A stretch of DNA of 64,000 nt from Sepiola atlantica (GCA_963556195.1 OY744528.1:54649060-54713059), one strand, 5' to 3'. Positions 11,653 through 23,116 are shown, numbered from the stretch's first letter. The notes: a model not told the origin generated them from the letters alone. Made by a program: numbers and translations.

Positions 11653-13050
11653 TTGCTGGTGCAAACAAACTGCCTAGCTGAATCTTGCTTCTCCGATAGT
11701 TGGAAAATTGCCTATAAGAATTCTGAGGATAGAACTGATACTCAGAACTACCGCCCAATCAGTCTACTTCTGATCTTTGCTAAAATCTTTGAATCTTTAA
11801 TCAATCTAGCAATAGTCCGGCACTTAGTTAATGCTAAACTTCTTTCTGACTGCCAGTATGGATTTAGACAAGCCTGATCTACTGCAGACATCCTAATGGT
11901 CATCTCTGAACACGTGTATCATACACTCGACAAGGCAGGTGGAGCTAGGGCAGTAGCGCTTGATATATCCAATGCCTTTGACAAGGTATGGCATAAAGGG
12001 CTTCTCCTGAAAATACGCTCATACGGTATTACTGGGCAATTACTTAATATAATTAGATCCTTCCAAACCAAAAGAAAGATCCAGGTTGTCCTCGATGGCC
12101 ATTCATCTAAGCAACATGACCTAAATGCTGGTGTACCCCAAGGATCTATCCTTGGACATTTATTGTTTCTGATCTTCATAAACGATTTCCCTAATGACAT
12201 TGTGTTTGAGATTGATATATTTGCTGACGACACCACGCTTTACTCTCGTCATGTGGGCAAAACGGACGCGATCATATCTGAGGCAATGGCTGAATCCTTA
12301 GAAAATGACCTCCAGGCTGTAGTGGATTGGGATCATAAATGGTTGGTAACTTTTATAAGATCCTTTCCTTCAATAACTACAAGAAACCTCTCCAACCACC
12401 GATTGTCATGGCAAATAACATCCTACCTGAGAGTTCAACATTCAAACTCCTCGGCCTAACCTTCACAGGTAACATGAATTGGAACAAATACATAGAAGAC
12501 ATTGCCAGGGCTTCTGCAAAGAAGGTGGGCTCCCTCTACCGTGCTAGTAAACTCCTCACACCTGACATTATCCTGCATGTCTACAAAGCCACCATCCGCC
12601 CATGTATGGAGTATTGTTGCCACATCTGGGCTGGTGCATCATCCACTAGTCTCTCCCTCCTAGACAAGGTCCAAAAAAGAGTTGCCAACTAAATAGGTCC
12701 CTCACTATCAACCAAGCTCCAGCCCCTGTCCCATCGTTGCAATGTTGCCTCCTTGTGCTTCAATGGATTGTGCTCCGATGAACTGGCTACTCTGGTGCAC
12801 CCTCGACGTAAATTCACTAAATCAATCAGCTAAATCCCATCCATTCACTGTGGAGGTCCCCAGATACCAGAGAGCCTTCTACTCCAGTAGCTTCTTTCCT
12901 CGTGTTGCATGCCCCTTTAATTCCCTTCCTGCTCCTTGTTTCCTTGACAGTACCGACATGCAGAGGTTTAAAACTAATGTAAACAGACATCTCGCTACAC
13001 TGCTCCCAACTTGGGGTGACACCCAAAACCCACATCCAAATTCTCAGTAA
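11653..13050 (+). pseudogene. LINE reverse transcriptase and C-terminal region, frameshifted
   Basis: RT blocks in order: TQNYRPISLL, QYGFRQA, VALDISNAFDKVWHKGLLLK, GVPQGSILGHLLFLIFIND, FADDTTLYS (the YADD box as FADD), then KLLGLTFTGNMNW and the CR1-type C-terminal block TIRPCMEYCCHIWAG. A frameshift near 12350 divides the RT from the C-terminal part, another follows near 12692, and a stop lies at 11877-11880. Without its N-terminal endonuclease and with these breaks it cannot be active. Confidence 0.9.
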
Positions 13051-13120
13051 CCCTTTACATCTACAGTGGCAGCCTGCCTTGTTTGGGGTGAAATATGTTA
13101 AAAAAAAAAACTCCACCTAA
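11666..13120 (+). mobile_element. 5'-truncated CR1/Jockey-like LINE
   Basis: It starts inside the RT domain and ends in an A-rich tail after TTGGGGTGAAATATG. The same 3' end is found on the minus strand at 37190 (CACCCCAAACAAGGCAC). Two other copies of this family are at 37191-38030 and 44590-45085. It lies inside the LTR element in the opposite orientation and is the younger insertion. Confidence 0.85.
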
Positions 13121-13359
13121 AAATCGGGTTCTTCAGTGATAAGGACTGGCACAGCCGCTTAAACAGAAACTGGCTTGTCAAGAAATTGAACCTCCCCTGA
13201 CTTCAAGATGGAGACTCTGCCTAACGCTTTTATCGCTTCTATTCCCATCAAAAGATCAAACCCAAGCAGGTCCCCCACCATTACCAGGACCACAATTACA
13301 ACTGCACGTTCACTCTTCAGTCAGAGGCTAACCGACCCAACTCCACATGTCTGGAGTAA

Positions 13360-13500
13360 TAGTAACCACCTCGATTGTCTGCTTTCGCCATGTCAGGCAC
13401 ACTTTTTTGCCCACTATGGTGCACGAGAAACCTGAATCAATTAATGCAATGCATTTTTCCCCCATTCACAGTTACTCTTACAGTTGACAGCACCGAATTC
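13360..13500 (-). pseudogene. Aspartic protease block of LTR element
   Basis: The minus strand reads a DSGFSCTIVGKKV-like string preceded by VRVTVNG. This is the retroelement protease active site (DSG) in the right place between gag and pol. Frames are broken on both sides. Confidence 0.5.
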
Positions 13501-13810
13501 ACATCTTGTCTGGGGAAGAAGCCGGCGCATAGCTGTCATCATCTAAATCTTTTTCTGAAGAATCCAGAGACGTGTGGTCTAGTCCTTTACATCGGTAACA
13601 ATGTGCTCCACTTCTCCGCACTTGGGGATTCCGAGCTCTCCATCTGTCGCACTGAGCGAGACAATCCCTAGTTAAGTGGTTAATTCCATCGCATTCGAAA
13701 CGCCTTATCCTGGTGTTCTTCTTCTGGCTTTCCTTGTTTTGCATCTGCCCACAGCTTTTGTAATTAATGTGGGTCCAGTTGAGTAATCTTTCAATATAGC
13801 TCTCGCTCAA
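13499..13810 (-). pseudogene. Gag nucleocapsid fragment
   Basis: The 103-residue frame has two decayed CCHC knuckles: FECDGINHLTRDCLAQ (first Cys pair degraded) and CYRCKGLDHTSLDSS (last Cys lost). Basic stretches surround them, as in a nucleocapsid. Confidence 0.65.
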
Positions 13811-14646
13811 GCCATGCTCATTTCCACCATTCGAGAAGAAGCTCGTAGAAGCTGTTGGACATGGTCGGGCAACCTATGAACAAAGACTGCTTTGAGGCCT
13901 TGATCCATCACCACATCGAATGGTACGGAAATCTTCCGTAGGTCCACCAAATAAACATATACGATGCATGCAGCATGTTACAAACTATGCATACACCACA
14001 TAAGAGTCCAGGGCAAACGTAGAAAATAAAGATTCTTTTATGAAGGTATAATCCCCCTTTTTTTTCTTTACTCAATTGTTGGTACACCGCAAAGGCGCTG
14101 CCTGTCAAATGCATGGGGGTTATGCGATCTATCTTCTTTACAGAGCACAGCTGACACACAAGCTAAGCCTTCTCAATCCATTCAATAATGGATGGCTAGA
14201 GTCCCAACCACTAAGTTTCAGATCGATCTTGTCTCTCATCATAATGCCGAGAGAGCTTGTAAGAAAGCAAAACAAAACGAAAAATCCGGGACAATCGTCT
14301 AACAATCTATCGTCGTTCCTGCCACTTTTCAATTTATTCTGATTTCATTTTCAAATCCTTTCTTTTTATCAATTCACCTGGACGCTATGCACATTTCTTG
14401 CACTACACAGACTATTTTTTGTCGTTTATGTTGGTGCAGTCCATTACAATAGACAATGACGATCATTTTACGGAAGAAGAAAGACAATTTAATATTATTA
14501 AACCTTATCACATTTATTATTTCAGTTTCCACAGGCTAATCTAAAGATAATTAGACATTTATCCCAATAGTCAGACATGTGCACAAATAATTTGTCTAAC
14601 TTTTATTTTTATTTTTCTTCTTCTATTTCTGGTCCTAAACTTAAAG

Positions 14647-14760
14647 CAGTGGATGCCCTTCATATTCGGAGTCAACACAATATTAAAGTTCAGAATTTGA
14701 CAGTCGGGACGCCCTACTTCCATAAAGGCAACTTAAAGGCACAAGTATACTGGAATATAG
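14647..14760 (+). CDS. ANOS1: Anosmin-1 homologue, exon B (start of FN3 domain 3)
   Basis: 114 bp, phase 1 to phase 1, with a GTAAGA donor. It encodes VDALHIRSQHNIKVQNLTVG followed by TPYFHKGNLKAQVYWNI. This aligns well with vertebrate anosmin-1 at the A-B strands of FN3-3 (APFYQDGQLQVKVYW), including the conserved Tyr-Trp. It carries one N-glycosylation sequon (NLT). The acceptor is a tandem AAGCAG, so the exon may start at 14647 or at 14650. Both keep the frame and differ by one residue (Pro-Val against Leu at the junction). It is preceded by a T/C-rich tract. Confidence 0.85.
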
Positions 14761-15799
14761 GTAAGAAATGCTTTCAAGTTCTTCTTGGTGTTGTTCCGAG
14801 AACAACTTTTACTTACCATGTAATCGTGTTTGTAAAGAAAGATTTATGATCTATAAATATTGTAAAAATTCCAATTCATCATTATTTTTTTAATTTCTAT
14901 GTTAATGAAATTGTGGAACCACTTTTTGTGTGTCTGTATGTGTATTTCTTACATTTTTTATTTACTATTAATCCAATATTTATTGAAAAAAAATGCACTA
15001 GCATAAAATAAAACGAAATTTTGAAAATCCTATTTAAAAATATAATTTAATTATGAAATAAAAACTACCAGAATGCATTTCGTTTTGATCATAAACAAGT
15101 CAGTCATTTTAACATTTTGTTAATAGTTTTTTTTAAAAATGAATTACTTCGGGACCCTTCGATTAGAAAGTCATTTCTGGCTTTCAAAATAATTCAGAAT
15201 AATTATTATTCTCATGTATTAAAAGATTTAAGTTTTGGAAACGATAATTTTATAAATAGAGATTAAAACAACATTATCAAAACAAAATTAATAATATTTT
15301 AATAACAGTTTGGTTCAATTAATAAACAATATCATAATAATTAAATTTAACTTTCAAAATCCTTTTTAAAAACACAAATGGCATAATTTAAAAAAATCAA
15401 ACAAACAAATTTAAAAGTAAAAAGACTCTCGGACAACACCGGGTAGGCAAGGCTATTTCTAAATATTTGTTTTCTATTTTTACTTTTTCTCTTTATTAAC
15501 CATTTCTGTATTTTGCTGCATAATTTATTTTCCTCTTTTTAGATATTAAAATCCATTCTTTCATGTCTGTTTAATGTTTTTTTTAATGCAGTTCAATTAA
15601 ATAAATAAACAGTAAAAGATGATACAGGAAGAGAATGGAAAAATTAAGGTTAACTACTTTACTAAAGGGAAGAATGAAAGATGACTTCCTATTTAAACCT
15701 TGTTTGAAATATTTTGAAATATTTCTCCTCGATCCTGCAGATTATTGTCAAAAAAGATTAACCAATTAATTTAAGAGAAGTTGATAAGTATATTGACAT

Positions 15800-15945
15800 G
15801 GTATTTTATTTTATCTCCTCTTCAGGAAGTTAGACACAAGGTCGGGTGTAGGTTTTGATGAACGTATTTCTGTGGAACGAACTGGATTCGAAGCCGGCAC
15901 ACCTAAGTCATCAGTCCACATCGTTAACCACTTAGCCACCGTGCA
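15800..15945 (-). mobile_element. tRNA-derived SINE (head region)
   Basis: On the minus strand GTGGCTAAGTGGTTAACG (15939-15922) fits a tRNA-like Pol III A box and GGCTTCGAATCC (15895-15884) a B box. The spacing of about 35 bp suits a tRNA Leu/Ser-like ancestor. A body of about 70 bp follows, with an ATAAAATA-type tail near 15805. tRNA-derived SINEs are well known in cephalopods and other molluscs. The exact family is unknown. Confidence 0.65.
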
Positions 15946-16021
15946 TTAATAGTGTAAATGTTTTTTAGGCTTGAAGTGAGAAGATAGTTTAAAAGTGACA
16001 TCCAACCAAAGAGGCATAACA

Positions 16022-16134
16022 AAGGATTAATAATAATAATAATAATAATGATAATAATAATAGTAATAATAATAATGATAATAATAATAATAATGATAAT
16101 GATAATAATAATAATGATAATGATAATAATATAG
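16022..16134. repeat. (TAA)n microsatellite at left end of LINE chain
   Basis: TAA units with TGA and TAG variants. LINE copy 1 begins directly after it, so this is the probable original target of the chain. Confidence 0.9.
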
Positions 16135-16280
16135 AAGATATCTGACAGGATTATTAATCTTATAAAGAAAGCAATGGAAGCATGGAGACTAGAACTGATA
16201 GCTGAAGGACAACTGAGAAAAAAATATAGGGAGGTATCTTCCAAGGAGATTCCTTATCACCACTAATATTTATCATAGCC

Positions 16281-16553
16281 ATGATGCCACTCAACTACAT
16301 ACTCAGAAAATGTGACGCCGCATACAAGTTTACAGATACAAAACAAAGAATAAACCACCTCATGTACATGGACGACCTGAAACTATTTGCAAACAGCAAA
16401 ATGGAACTAGAAAAGCTGATAAATACAACCAGAATCTTCAGCTATAGTATCCAAATGGAAAAGTGTGCACTGCTAGAAAAGAAAAGGGGAAAACTGGAGA
16501 CAACAGAGGGCATGAAACTGCCCAACCAAGAGGTGAGGCCGCTAGGCAAATAG
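16281..16553 (+). pseudogene. LINE copy 1 reverse transcriptase fragment
   Basis: The 90-residue open frame covers the RT palm: MMPLNYILRKCD, INHLMYMDDLKLFANSKMEL and KCALLEKKRGK. The two catalytic Asp residues of the MDD box are intact, but the fragment lacks the fingers and stops early. Confidence 0.85.
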
Positions 16554-17122
16554 GAAAGCTATAAATATCTGGGAGTTCTGGAAGCAGACACCATAAAATC
16601 TACAGTAATGAAAGAGAATTGTTAAAGAATATTCGCGAAGAACAGGAAAACTCTTAGAAACCAAATTATATAGCAGAAATCTAGTAAACAGAATAAAGAC
16701 CTGGGCAGTATCACTAATAAGATACCCTGAACCATTCATAAGCTGGACTAAAGAAGAACTCAGGCACGTTGATCAGAGGACTAGAAAACTAATGAGCATG
16801 CACAAAGCACTACACCCAAATAACGATACGGATAGACTCTACATGAAAAGAAACGAAGGGGAAAAAGACTGGTAAGTATAGAAGATTGTGTGGATGATAC
16901 AAAAAAAGATCTGGAGTAATACATAATCCAGAACATGGAAACTCGGGCAGCACCGAAACCAGAAACAAAAAAACAAAAAAAGAAAAGTAGAAAGAAAAAC
17001 AACTACATGAATGCTTCATAAGATGAACAAGACAAGAATCGAACGAAAATGGCTGGGTATGGTTAAGAAAATGGCACTTGAACAGAGAAACGGAATCTTT
17101 ACAGACGGCTGCATAGAACAAT

Positions 17123-17690
17123 GTGATTAGGACAAACTACATTAAAGATAAAACTCAGAAAAACAGTAAATGCAAACTGTGTAAGCAAAGAGACGAAACA
17201 GTAAATATTATAATAAGTGAATGCATCAATCTAGCCCAAAAAGAATACAAATACAGACATGACTGTGTGGGAAAAGCAGGGGGAACTGTGAAAACGATTG
17301 GCTTTTGAACACGCAAACAAATGGTAAAAACATAAACTAGAGACAATACTAGAAAACAAAAAACACAAAAAAACATCTACAAACAGATAAACTCATACAA
17401 GCTAAGAAACCGGATGTTATAATAATCGACAAGAAGAAAAAATAATGCCAAATCATAGACTTCGCCATTCCAGCAGACACAGAGTGAAGATCAAGGGAAC
17501 AGAAAAATTAAGCAAATACACGGAACTTGCAGGAGAACTGAATGGAATATGAGGCATGAAGAAAGTCAAAATAATGCCAAGAATTGTAAGAGCACTAGGA
17601 ACAGTCCCAAATATCCTAGAGAAAAGAATGGGAGAATATGGAATAAAAGGGATCACTAAGACCATACAAAGGATGGCAATGATCATAACA
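17123..17690 (+). pseudogene. LINE copy 1 zinc finger and endonuclease, broken
   Basis: The finger CKLCKQRDETVNIIISEC with the downstream RHDCVGKA is open from 17123 to 17308. The following HWELC block is disrupted, and KPDVIIIDKKK near 17410 is cut by a stop. It is the RLE first-strand nuclease of the element, now dead. Confidence 0.75.
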
Positions 17691-18228
17691 GAGGAAATCT
17701 TAAGGAAAATCCTCGAATGTGGAAACTAACCTGCATAAGCTACAAATGGTAACCAGTCGCATGGAAGTTACAATAGGAAGAAAACAAAACCACAGGAAGA
17801 ACACCACCATATGAACCAAGGAACAGAAACTGCAAGAAACATCATAAGCTGCCCCCCACCCCAATAGATAAATAAAATAAAATTGCACCCGCCTCGGCTG
17901 ACACCATTCAAAATTGTCGTAGAGAGTCAAGAAGGATGGGAAGACTAAGGAGGGAGAGTACTAACCAGACCTCCACTGGAAGAGTGCAGAGAGTACTAGG
18001 ACCTTGGGGGGGCTTATTCCCACCCAAATCCCAGAGTAGACCAATGGTTGCTGCCAACGAGAAATCAATGGTAGACGACTGTTGCGATACCGCAAGATCA
18101 TTTGTGGTGGGTATCGGAAAGAGGTGAACAACACTGGAAATTTGGGGAGGCTTGCTGCTTCAGGGAACACCACCGGTTGTTGTCGGTGAACAATCACTGA
18201 TAATGACTGGTGTGATAACTCCTAGTGA

Positions 18229-18242
18229 GTAATAATAATAAT
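18229..18242. repeat. Short (TAA)n junction, LINE copy 1 to copy 2
   Basis: Copy 1 ends GTGAG and four TAA units follow before copy 2 begins with TGTAAGACAAC. Confidence 0.85.
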
Positions 18243-20989
18243 GTAAGACAACAAAATCACAGAACTCAGAAGTTGAAAACATGATTTGTGAACGAGGACA
18301 AAATAAAAATACCATCTGTAAGGAACGAAGAATGGAAGAAATTAAAATTAGAAACAGAAAAGGTAAAAAGACTCCAGATACTATCAAAGACCTAAACAAT
18401 TTAATATATATGCAGGGGTAAAAATAGTAAGCATGAAAATCGAAACAGAAACAAAAACTGGCCAAAAGAATGAACCAACAAAGCTTGGATGGGAAATCAA
18501 ACTGGAAACCTAGATCACCAAACTTCGGAAAGAAGCTAAAGCAGTAAATAAGATGAAAGAGAACAGAAAACGATGGAAGAGGAGAAATATGACTCACAAG
18601 GAAAGACTAAATAAGAAACATGAAGAACTAAAACAAAAGATAGCAGTAAAAAAAGGAAGACTGAGACGATACAGGTACAAATCGAAACAGTACAAACAGA
18701 ACAGGACCTTTGAAAACAAGAAAGACAGTTTTATCAAAACGTAAACTGGGGGAAAACAAAAGCAGAACAACCGGACCTGACAGAAACAAAATACTTCTGG
18801 AGTCAGATATGGGGACAGCCTAAAGACTACAAAAGAAATGCCAAATGGCTTAAAAACATGAAAGAGGAACTTCAGGAAATTGAAGAAGGAACAGAAACAG
18901 ACATTAACGAAAAAACACTCAAGACAACCCTAAGGAAAATAGCAAACTGGAAAGCGCCATGCTACGATGGAATACATGCATACTGGTTTAAAAAATTCAC
19001 GACCCTACATGAAAGACTAACGTAAAAACTGAGAGGATGTATCCACAAAACAGATGTACCAGAATAGATGACCAAAGGAAGAACAACGTTAATACAAAAA
19101 GATACTGATAAAGGAACGATCCAAATCAATTACAAACCAATAACCTGTTTACTAACCATGTGGAAAACCTTAATGGCACAACTGAGAGCAGATCTACCAC
19201 TCCCTTAACAATTGTGAACTACTGCCGGAAAGGAAAAAGAGGGACACATGATCTGCTAACCATAGATCAAAAGATCCTGAAAGAGGTAAAAAGCAGAAAA
19301 AGAACATAGCCATGGCATGGATCGCCTACAAGAAAGCTTATGACAGAATCCCCTCAATCATGGATAATTGAATGTTTAAGAATGTACAAGATATCCGACA
19401 AGATTATTAATATTATTAAGAAAGCAATGGGAACATGGAGACTGGAACTTACAGCTGGCGGTCAACATCTGACTGAAATAAGAATACTGAGAGACTCTCT
19501 GTCACCACTACTGTTCATCATAGCCATGATGCCACTCAACTACATATTTAGGAAATGTGATGTCGGATACAAGTTTACAGACACAGAACAAAGAATAAAC
19601 CACCGCATGTATATGGACGACCTGAAACTATTTGCAAAAAGGAACTGGAAAAGCTGATAAATACGACCAGAATCTTTAGCCAGGACATTCAAATTGAATT
19701 TGGAATGGAAAAGTGTGTACTGCCAGAGAATGAGAAGGGGAAAACTGGAGATAGCGGAGGGTATGGAACTACCCAACAAAGGAGAGATGAGGACTAGGCG
19801 AACATGATACCTACAAATATATTGGAGTTCTAGAAGCAGACACCATTAGATCTATATAAATGAAAGAAAAGATTGGAAAAGAATACCTGAGAAGAACAAG
19901 GAAACTCTTAGAAACAAAACTATATAGTAGAAATATAGTTAAAGGAATCAACACCTGGGCAGTATCACTAATAAGATACTCTAGACCATTCATAGGTTGG
20001 ACCAAAGAAGAACTTAGGCATCTTGACCAGAAGATGAGGAAACTAATGACCATGCACAATTCACTACATCTGAAAGATGATACTGACCGACTCTAAGTGA
20101 AAAGAAGTGATGGGGAAGGGGACTGGTAAGTATAAAAGCCTAAAAAAATGACCTGGAAAAATACATAACTCAGAACAGAGAAAGACTGATCAGCGCAGCA
20201 AGAGACACCATAAAAATGAACAATACAGAAGACAGCAAAATCAGAAACAAAGAGACCAGAAAAGAAAAGTGGGGAGAGAAACAGCTACATAGACGATTCA
20301 TAAAAATGACAAGAGAATCACGAAAACCCATGGACATGGCTAAGAAAATGACACTTAATTGTAGAAGCATTAGGAACAGTCTCGAAAAACCTGGAAATAG
20401 ACTAGGAGAAATTAGAATCAAGACTGAGACTATCCAATGGACGGCAATGATGAAAACAGCTGAAATCTTAAGGAAAATCCTCGAATGCAGAAACCAACCC
20501 ACATAAACTACAAACACTAACCAGCCACATGGAAACTGCAACAGGAGTAAAACAAAAAGATGGAAGGAACACCACATGAAACCAAGGGAACTGAAACTGC
20601 AAGAAATCTTATAAACTGTGCCCCCCCTCCAAAAAAAAGGCATCAGCCTCGGCTGATATAACACAAAATAGTCGTGAAGGGTCAAGGAAGAAGGAAGGAC
20701 CGAGGAGGGATAGCACTAACCAGACCTCCAATGGATTAGTGCGAAGTCTACTGAGACCTTTGGAAAGCTTATTGCCACTCAAATTTCAGTGAAGACCAAT
20801 GCACATTGCTAGCAAGAAATCAATATAAGCAGCTGTTGTGATAATGCAAAGTCATTTGCAAAAATTATTGAAAGAGGTAGAGAGCTGGAAATCTAGGGAA
20901 AATATGTTACCACCCAGACTGCAGGGAACACCACCGGTTATTATCAGGGAGTAATCTCTGATAATTACCTGTGTGAGAGCTCCTAGTGA
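18243..20989 (+). mobile_element. R4/Dong-like LINE, copy 2 (longest, internal deletion)
   Basis: It begins in the N-terminal region (basic coiled segment 18553-18744), then YFWSQIWGQPKDYKRNAKWL, IANWKAPCYDGIHAYWFKKF, KGTIQINYKPITCLL, AYKKAYDRIPS, LRDSLSPLLFIIAMMPL and YMDDLKLFAK. Past the RT thumb (ends 20096) the sequence jumps from the MAKKMTL block at about 20350 to the C-terminal end of the nuclease, so the finger and most of the endonuclease are deleted. It ends GAGCTCCTAGTGAGTAC plus (AAT)n. Stops are scattered throughout. Confidence 0.85.
19313..19657 (+). pseudogene. LINE copy 2 reverse transcriptase core, broken
   Basis: AWIAYKKAYDRIPS is in a neighbouring frame to MTESPQSWIIECLRMYKISD (frameshift at about 19345). 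Then come the SLSPLLFII block and MYMDDLKLFAKR, with a further frameshift at about 19650. These are the standard RT blocks of RLE-type LINEs. Confidence 0.85.
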
Positions 20990-21012
20990 GTACAAATAAT
21001 AATAATAATAAT
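20990..21012. repeat. Short (AAT)n junction, LINE copy 2 to copy 3
   Basis: ACAAATAATAATAATAATAA lies between the 3' end of copy 2 and the truncated 5' end of copy 3. Confidence 0.85.
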
Positions 21013-22483
21013 CACACCCAAAAGACGATACGGATAGACCCTACATTAAAAGAAACTAAGGGGGAAGGAGACTGTATGGAAGACACATAAAAAGATCTGG
21101 AGTAATACATAATCCAGAACACGGAAAAGCTAATCACCGCATCAAGAGACACCGCCATAACAAACAACTCGAGCAGCATCGAAACTAGAAACAAAAAAAC
21201 AAAAAAAGAAAAGTGGAAAGAAAAACTACTACATGAATGCTTCATAAGACTAACAAGAGAAGAATCGAACGAAAATAGCTGGGCATGGTTAAGAAAATGG
21301 CACTTGAACAGAGAAACGGAATCTTTACTGACGGCTGCACAGAACAATGCGATTAGAACAAACTACATTAAAGATGAAATAGATAAAACTCAGGAAAACA
21401 GTAAATGCAGACTGTGTGGACAAAGAGACGAAACAGTAAATATTATAATAAGTGAATGTAGCAATCTTGCCCAAAAAGAATACAAGAACAGACATGATTG
21501 TGTGGGGAAAGCAGTACACTGGGAACTGTGCAAACGATTGAATTTCAAATACGCAGACAAATAGTACAAACATAAACCAGAGACAGTACTAGAAAACAGT
21601 AAACACAAAATCCTCTGGGATATGGATTTACAAACAGATATATCATACAAGCTAAGAAACCGGATGTTATAATAATCGACAAGAAGGAAAAATAATGTCA
21701 AATCAGACTTCGCGTTCCAGCAGACCACAGAGTGAAGATCAAGGGGACAGAAAAATTAAGCAAATACACGGAACTTGCAGGAGAACTGAAAGGAATATGA
21801 GGCATGAAGAAAATCAAAATAATGCCAATAATTGTAGGAGCACTAGTAACAGTCTCAAATATCCTAGAGAAAAGAATGGGAGAATATGAAATAAAAGGAG
21901 ACACTGAGACCATACAAAGGACGGTAATGATCAAAACAGAGGAAATCTTAAGGAAAATCTTCGAATGTGGAAACTAACCTGCTACAAATGGTAACCAGTC
22001 GCATGGAAGTTACAATAGGAAGAAAACAAAACCACAGGAAGAACAACACCGCATGAACCAAGGAACAGAAACTGCAAGAAACATCATAAGCTGCCCCCCA
22101 CCCCAATAGATAAATAAAATAAAATTGCACCCGCCTCGGCCGACACCACACAAAATAGTCGTAGAGGGTCAAGAAGGATGGGAAGACTAAGGAGGGAGAG
22201 TACTAACCAGACCTCCACTGGAAAAGTGCAGAGAGTACTGGGACCTTGGGGGGGCTTATTGCCACCCAAATCCCAAAAGAGACCAATAGTTGTTGCCAGC
22301 GAGTAATCAATGGTAGGCGGCTGTTGCGATATCGCAAAGTCATTTGTGGTGGTGATCGAAAAGAGGTGGAGAATACTGGAACTCTGGGGAGGCTTGTTGT
22401 CACTCAGACTTCAGGGAACACCACTGGTTTTTAGCTGTGAGCAATCACTGACGATAACTTGTGTGAGAACTGCTAGTGAGTAC
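21013..22483 (+). mobile_element. R4/Dong-like LINE, copy 3 (3' part only)
   Basis: It begins past the RT with sequence equivalent to the HPKDDTDR region of the other copies and includes the best-preserved finger domain of the three. It ends GAACTGCTAGTGAGTACACA followed by a long (TAA)n tail. It lacks RT entirely, which is 5' truncation typical of target-primed reverse transcription. Confidence 0.85.
21304..21920 (+). pseudogene. LINE copy 3 zinc finger and endonuclease, broken
   Basis: CRLCGQRDETVNIIISEC, then RHDCVGKAVHWELCKRLN gives the full finger (CX2C, His, HWxxC). ILWDMDLQTD and RKPDVIIIDKKE follow in a shifted frame, then the IPADHRVKIKGTEKLSKYTE and MPIIVGALVTV blocks. These are all hallmarks of the R2/R4-type restriction-like endonuclease domain. 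Confidence 0.8.
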
Positions 22484-22485
22484 AC

Positions 22486-22561
<76 letters not shown>
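22484..22561. repeat. (TAA)n tail at right end of LINE chain
   Basis: About 25 nearly perfect TAA units. Together with 16022-16134 it brackets the three-copy chain. Confidence 0.97.
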
Positions 22562-22562
<1 letters not shown>

Positions 22563-23116
22563 CACGATCATAAAAAATGTTTTATCATGAAATATCAAAA
22601 GTTACTTTCAAATAACGTTTGATTACCAGTTTTTTATTGAAAAATATGTTAACTCTCTAAATGGTCTGTTGAAATTTGTTCTGTAAGTAATTACCAAAAC
22701 AATTGTTAAAAACGTGTTTATTTTTTAATTTAAATGTTTATAATACCTTTACTTTTGAACAGTGTTATGAAACTATGACTTGAAGGACACTGTTCTTTAA
22801 TATGATTTTGCCATTTGCATTAAACCTAATATTGTCATCGAAAAAATTATTATCGCTAAAAGCAGATATTTTAAAATAATTCTTATTTTAAAATAAAGTA
22901 AAAAGTCGTCTAAACATTATGAAAATGATGAGATACTGAAATAAGTAGTGGTACCCGGATGTAAGTCTCACAAGGATTGGTAAGAGTTATTTCCCTTCCA
23001 TTTCAATGTATTTTTAAAATAGAGTGTGAAATAAAGTGTGATCATTTCAATGTATTTCTAGGCAGTATGGGATCGTTAAGAGTTAATATTTTGTTTCTGT
23101 TTCTTTTATTCGACAG

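Larger units (their letters stand above)
10127..13860 (-). mobile_element. Degenerate LTR retrotransposon interrupted by a LINE
   Basis: On the minus strand the order is gag zinc knuckle (13810-13499), protease-like DSG block (about 13500-13360), RT (11615-11256), RNase H (11063-10773), integrase C-terminus (10351-10127). This is gag-PR-RT-RH-IN, the gypsy/retroviral order. A plus-strand LINE (11666-13120) sits between PR and RT. No LTRs were recognised. The element is riddled with stops. Confidence 0.75.
16135..18228 (+). mobile_element. R4/Dong-like LINE, copy 1 (5'-truncated)
   Basis: It starts in the middle of RT directly after a TAA tract and runs through RT, finger and endonuclease to a 3' end TCCTAGTGAG followed by (TAA)n. 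Motifs: MMPLNYILRKCD, YMDDLKLFANS (16363 onward), the finger CKLCKQRDETVNIIISEC, and KPDVIIIDKKKK followed after a stop by CQIIDFAIPAD, a PD-D restriction-like endonuclease. Many stops and frameshifts. The 3' UTR (about 17880-18228) is nearly identical to that of copy 3. Confidence 0.85.
14761..23116 (+). other. ANOS1: ANOS1 intron 2 (about 8.4 kb)
   Basis: GTAAGA donor and CGACAG acceptor. It contains a SINE head, a TAA tract and three LINE copies, listed separately. The stretches 14761-15790 and 22562-23110 are AT-rich, with nothing recognised. Confidence 0.85.

Noticed and set aside
17155..17376. Minus-strand Phe/Val/Leu-rich frames opposite the LINE chain (also at 16781-17121, 17453-17686, 20170-20685, 21012-21728)
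   Set aside because: They are shadows of the plus-strand, A-rich LINE coding sequence.
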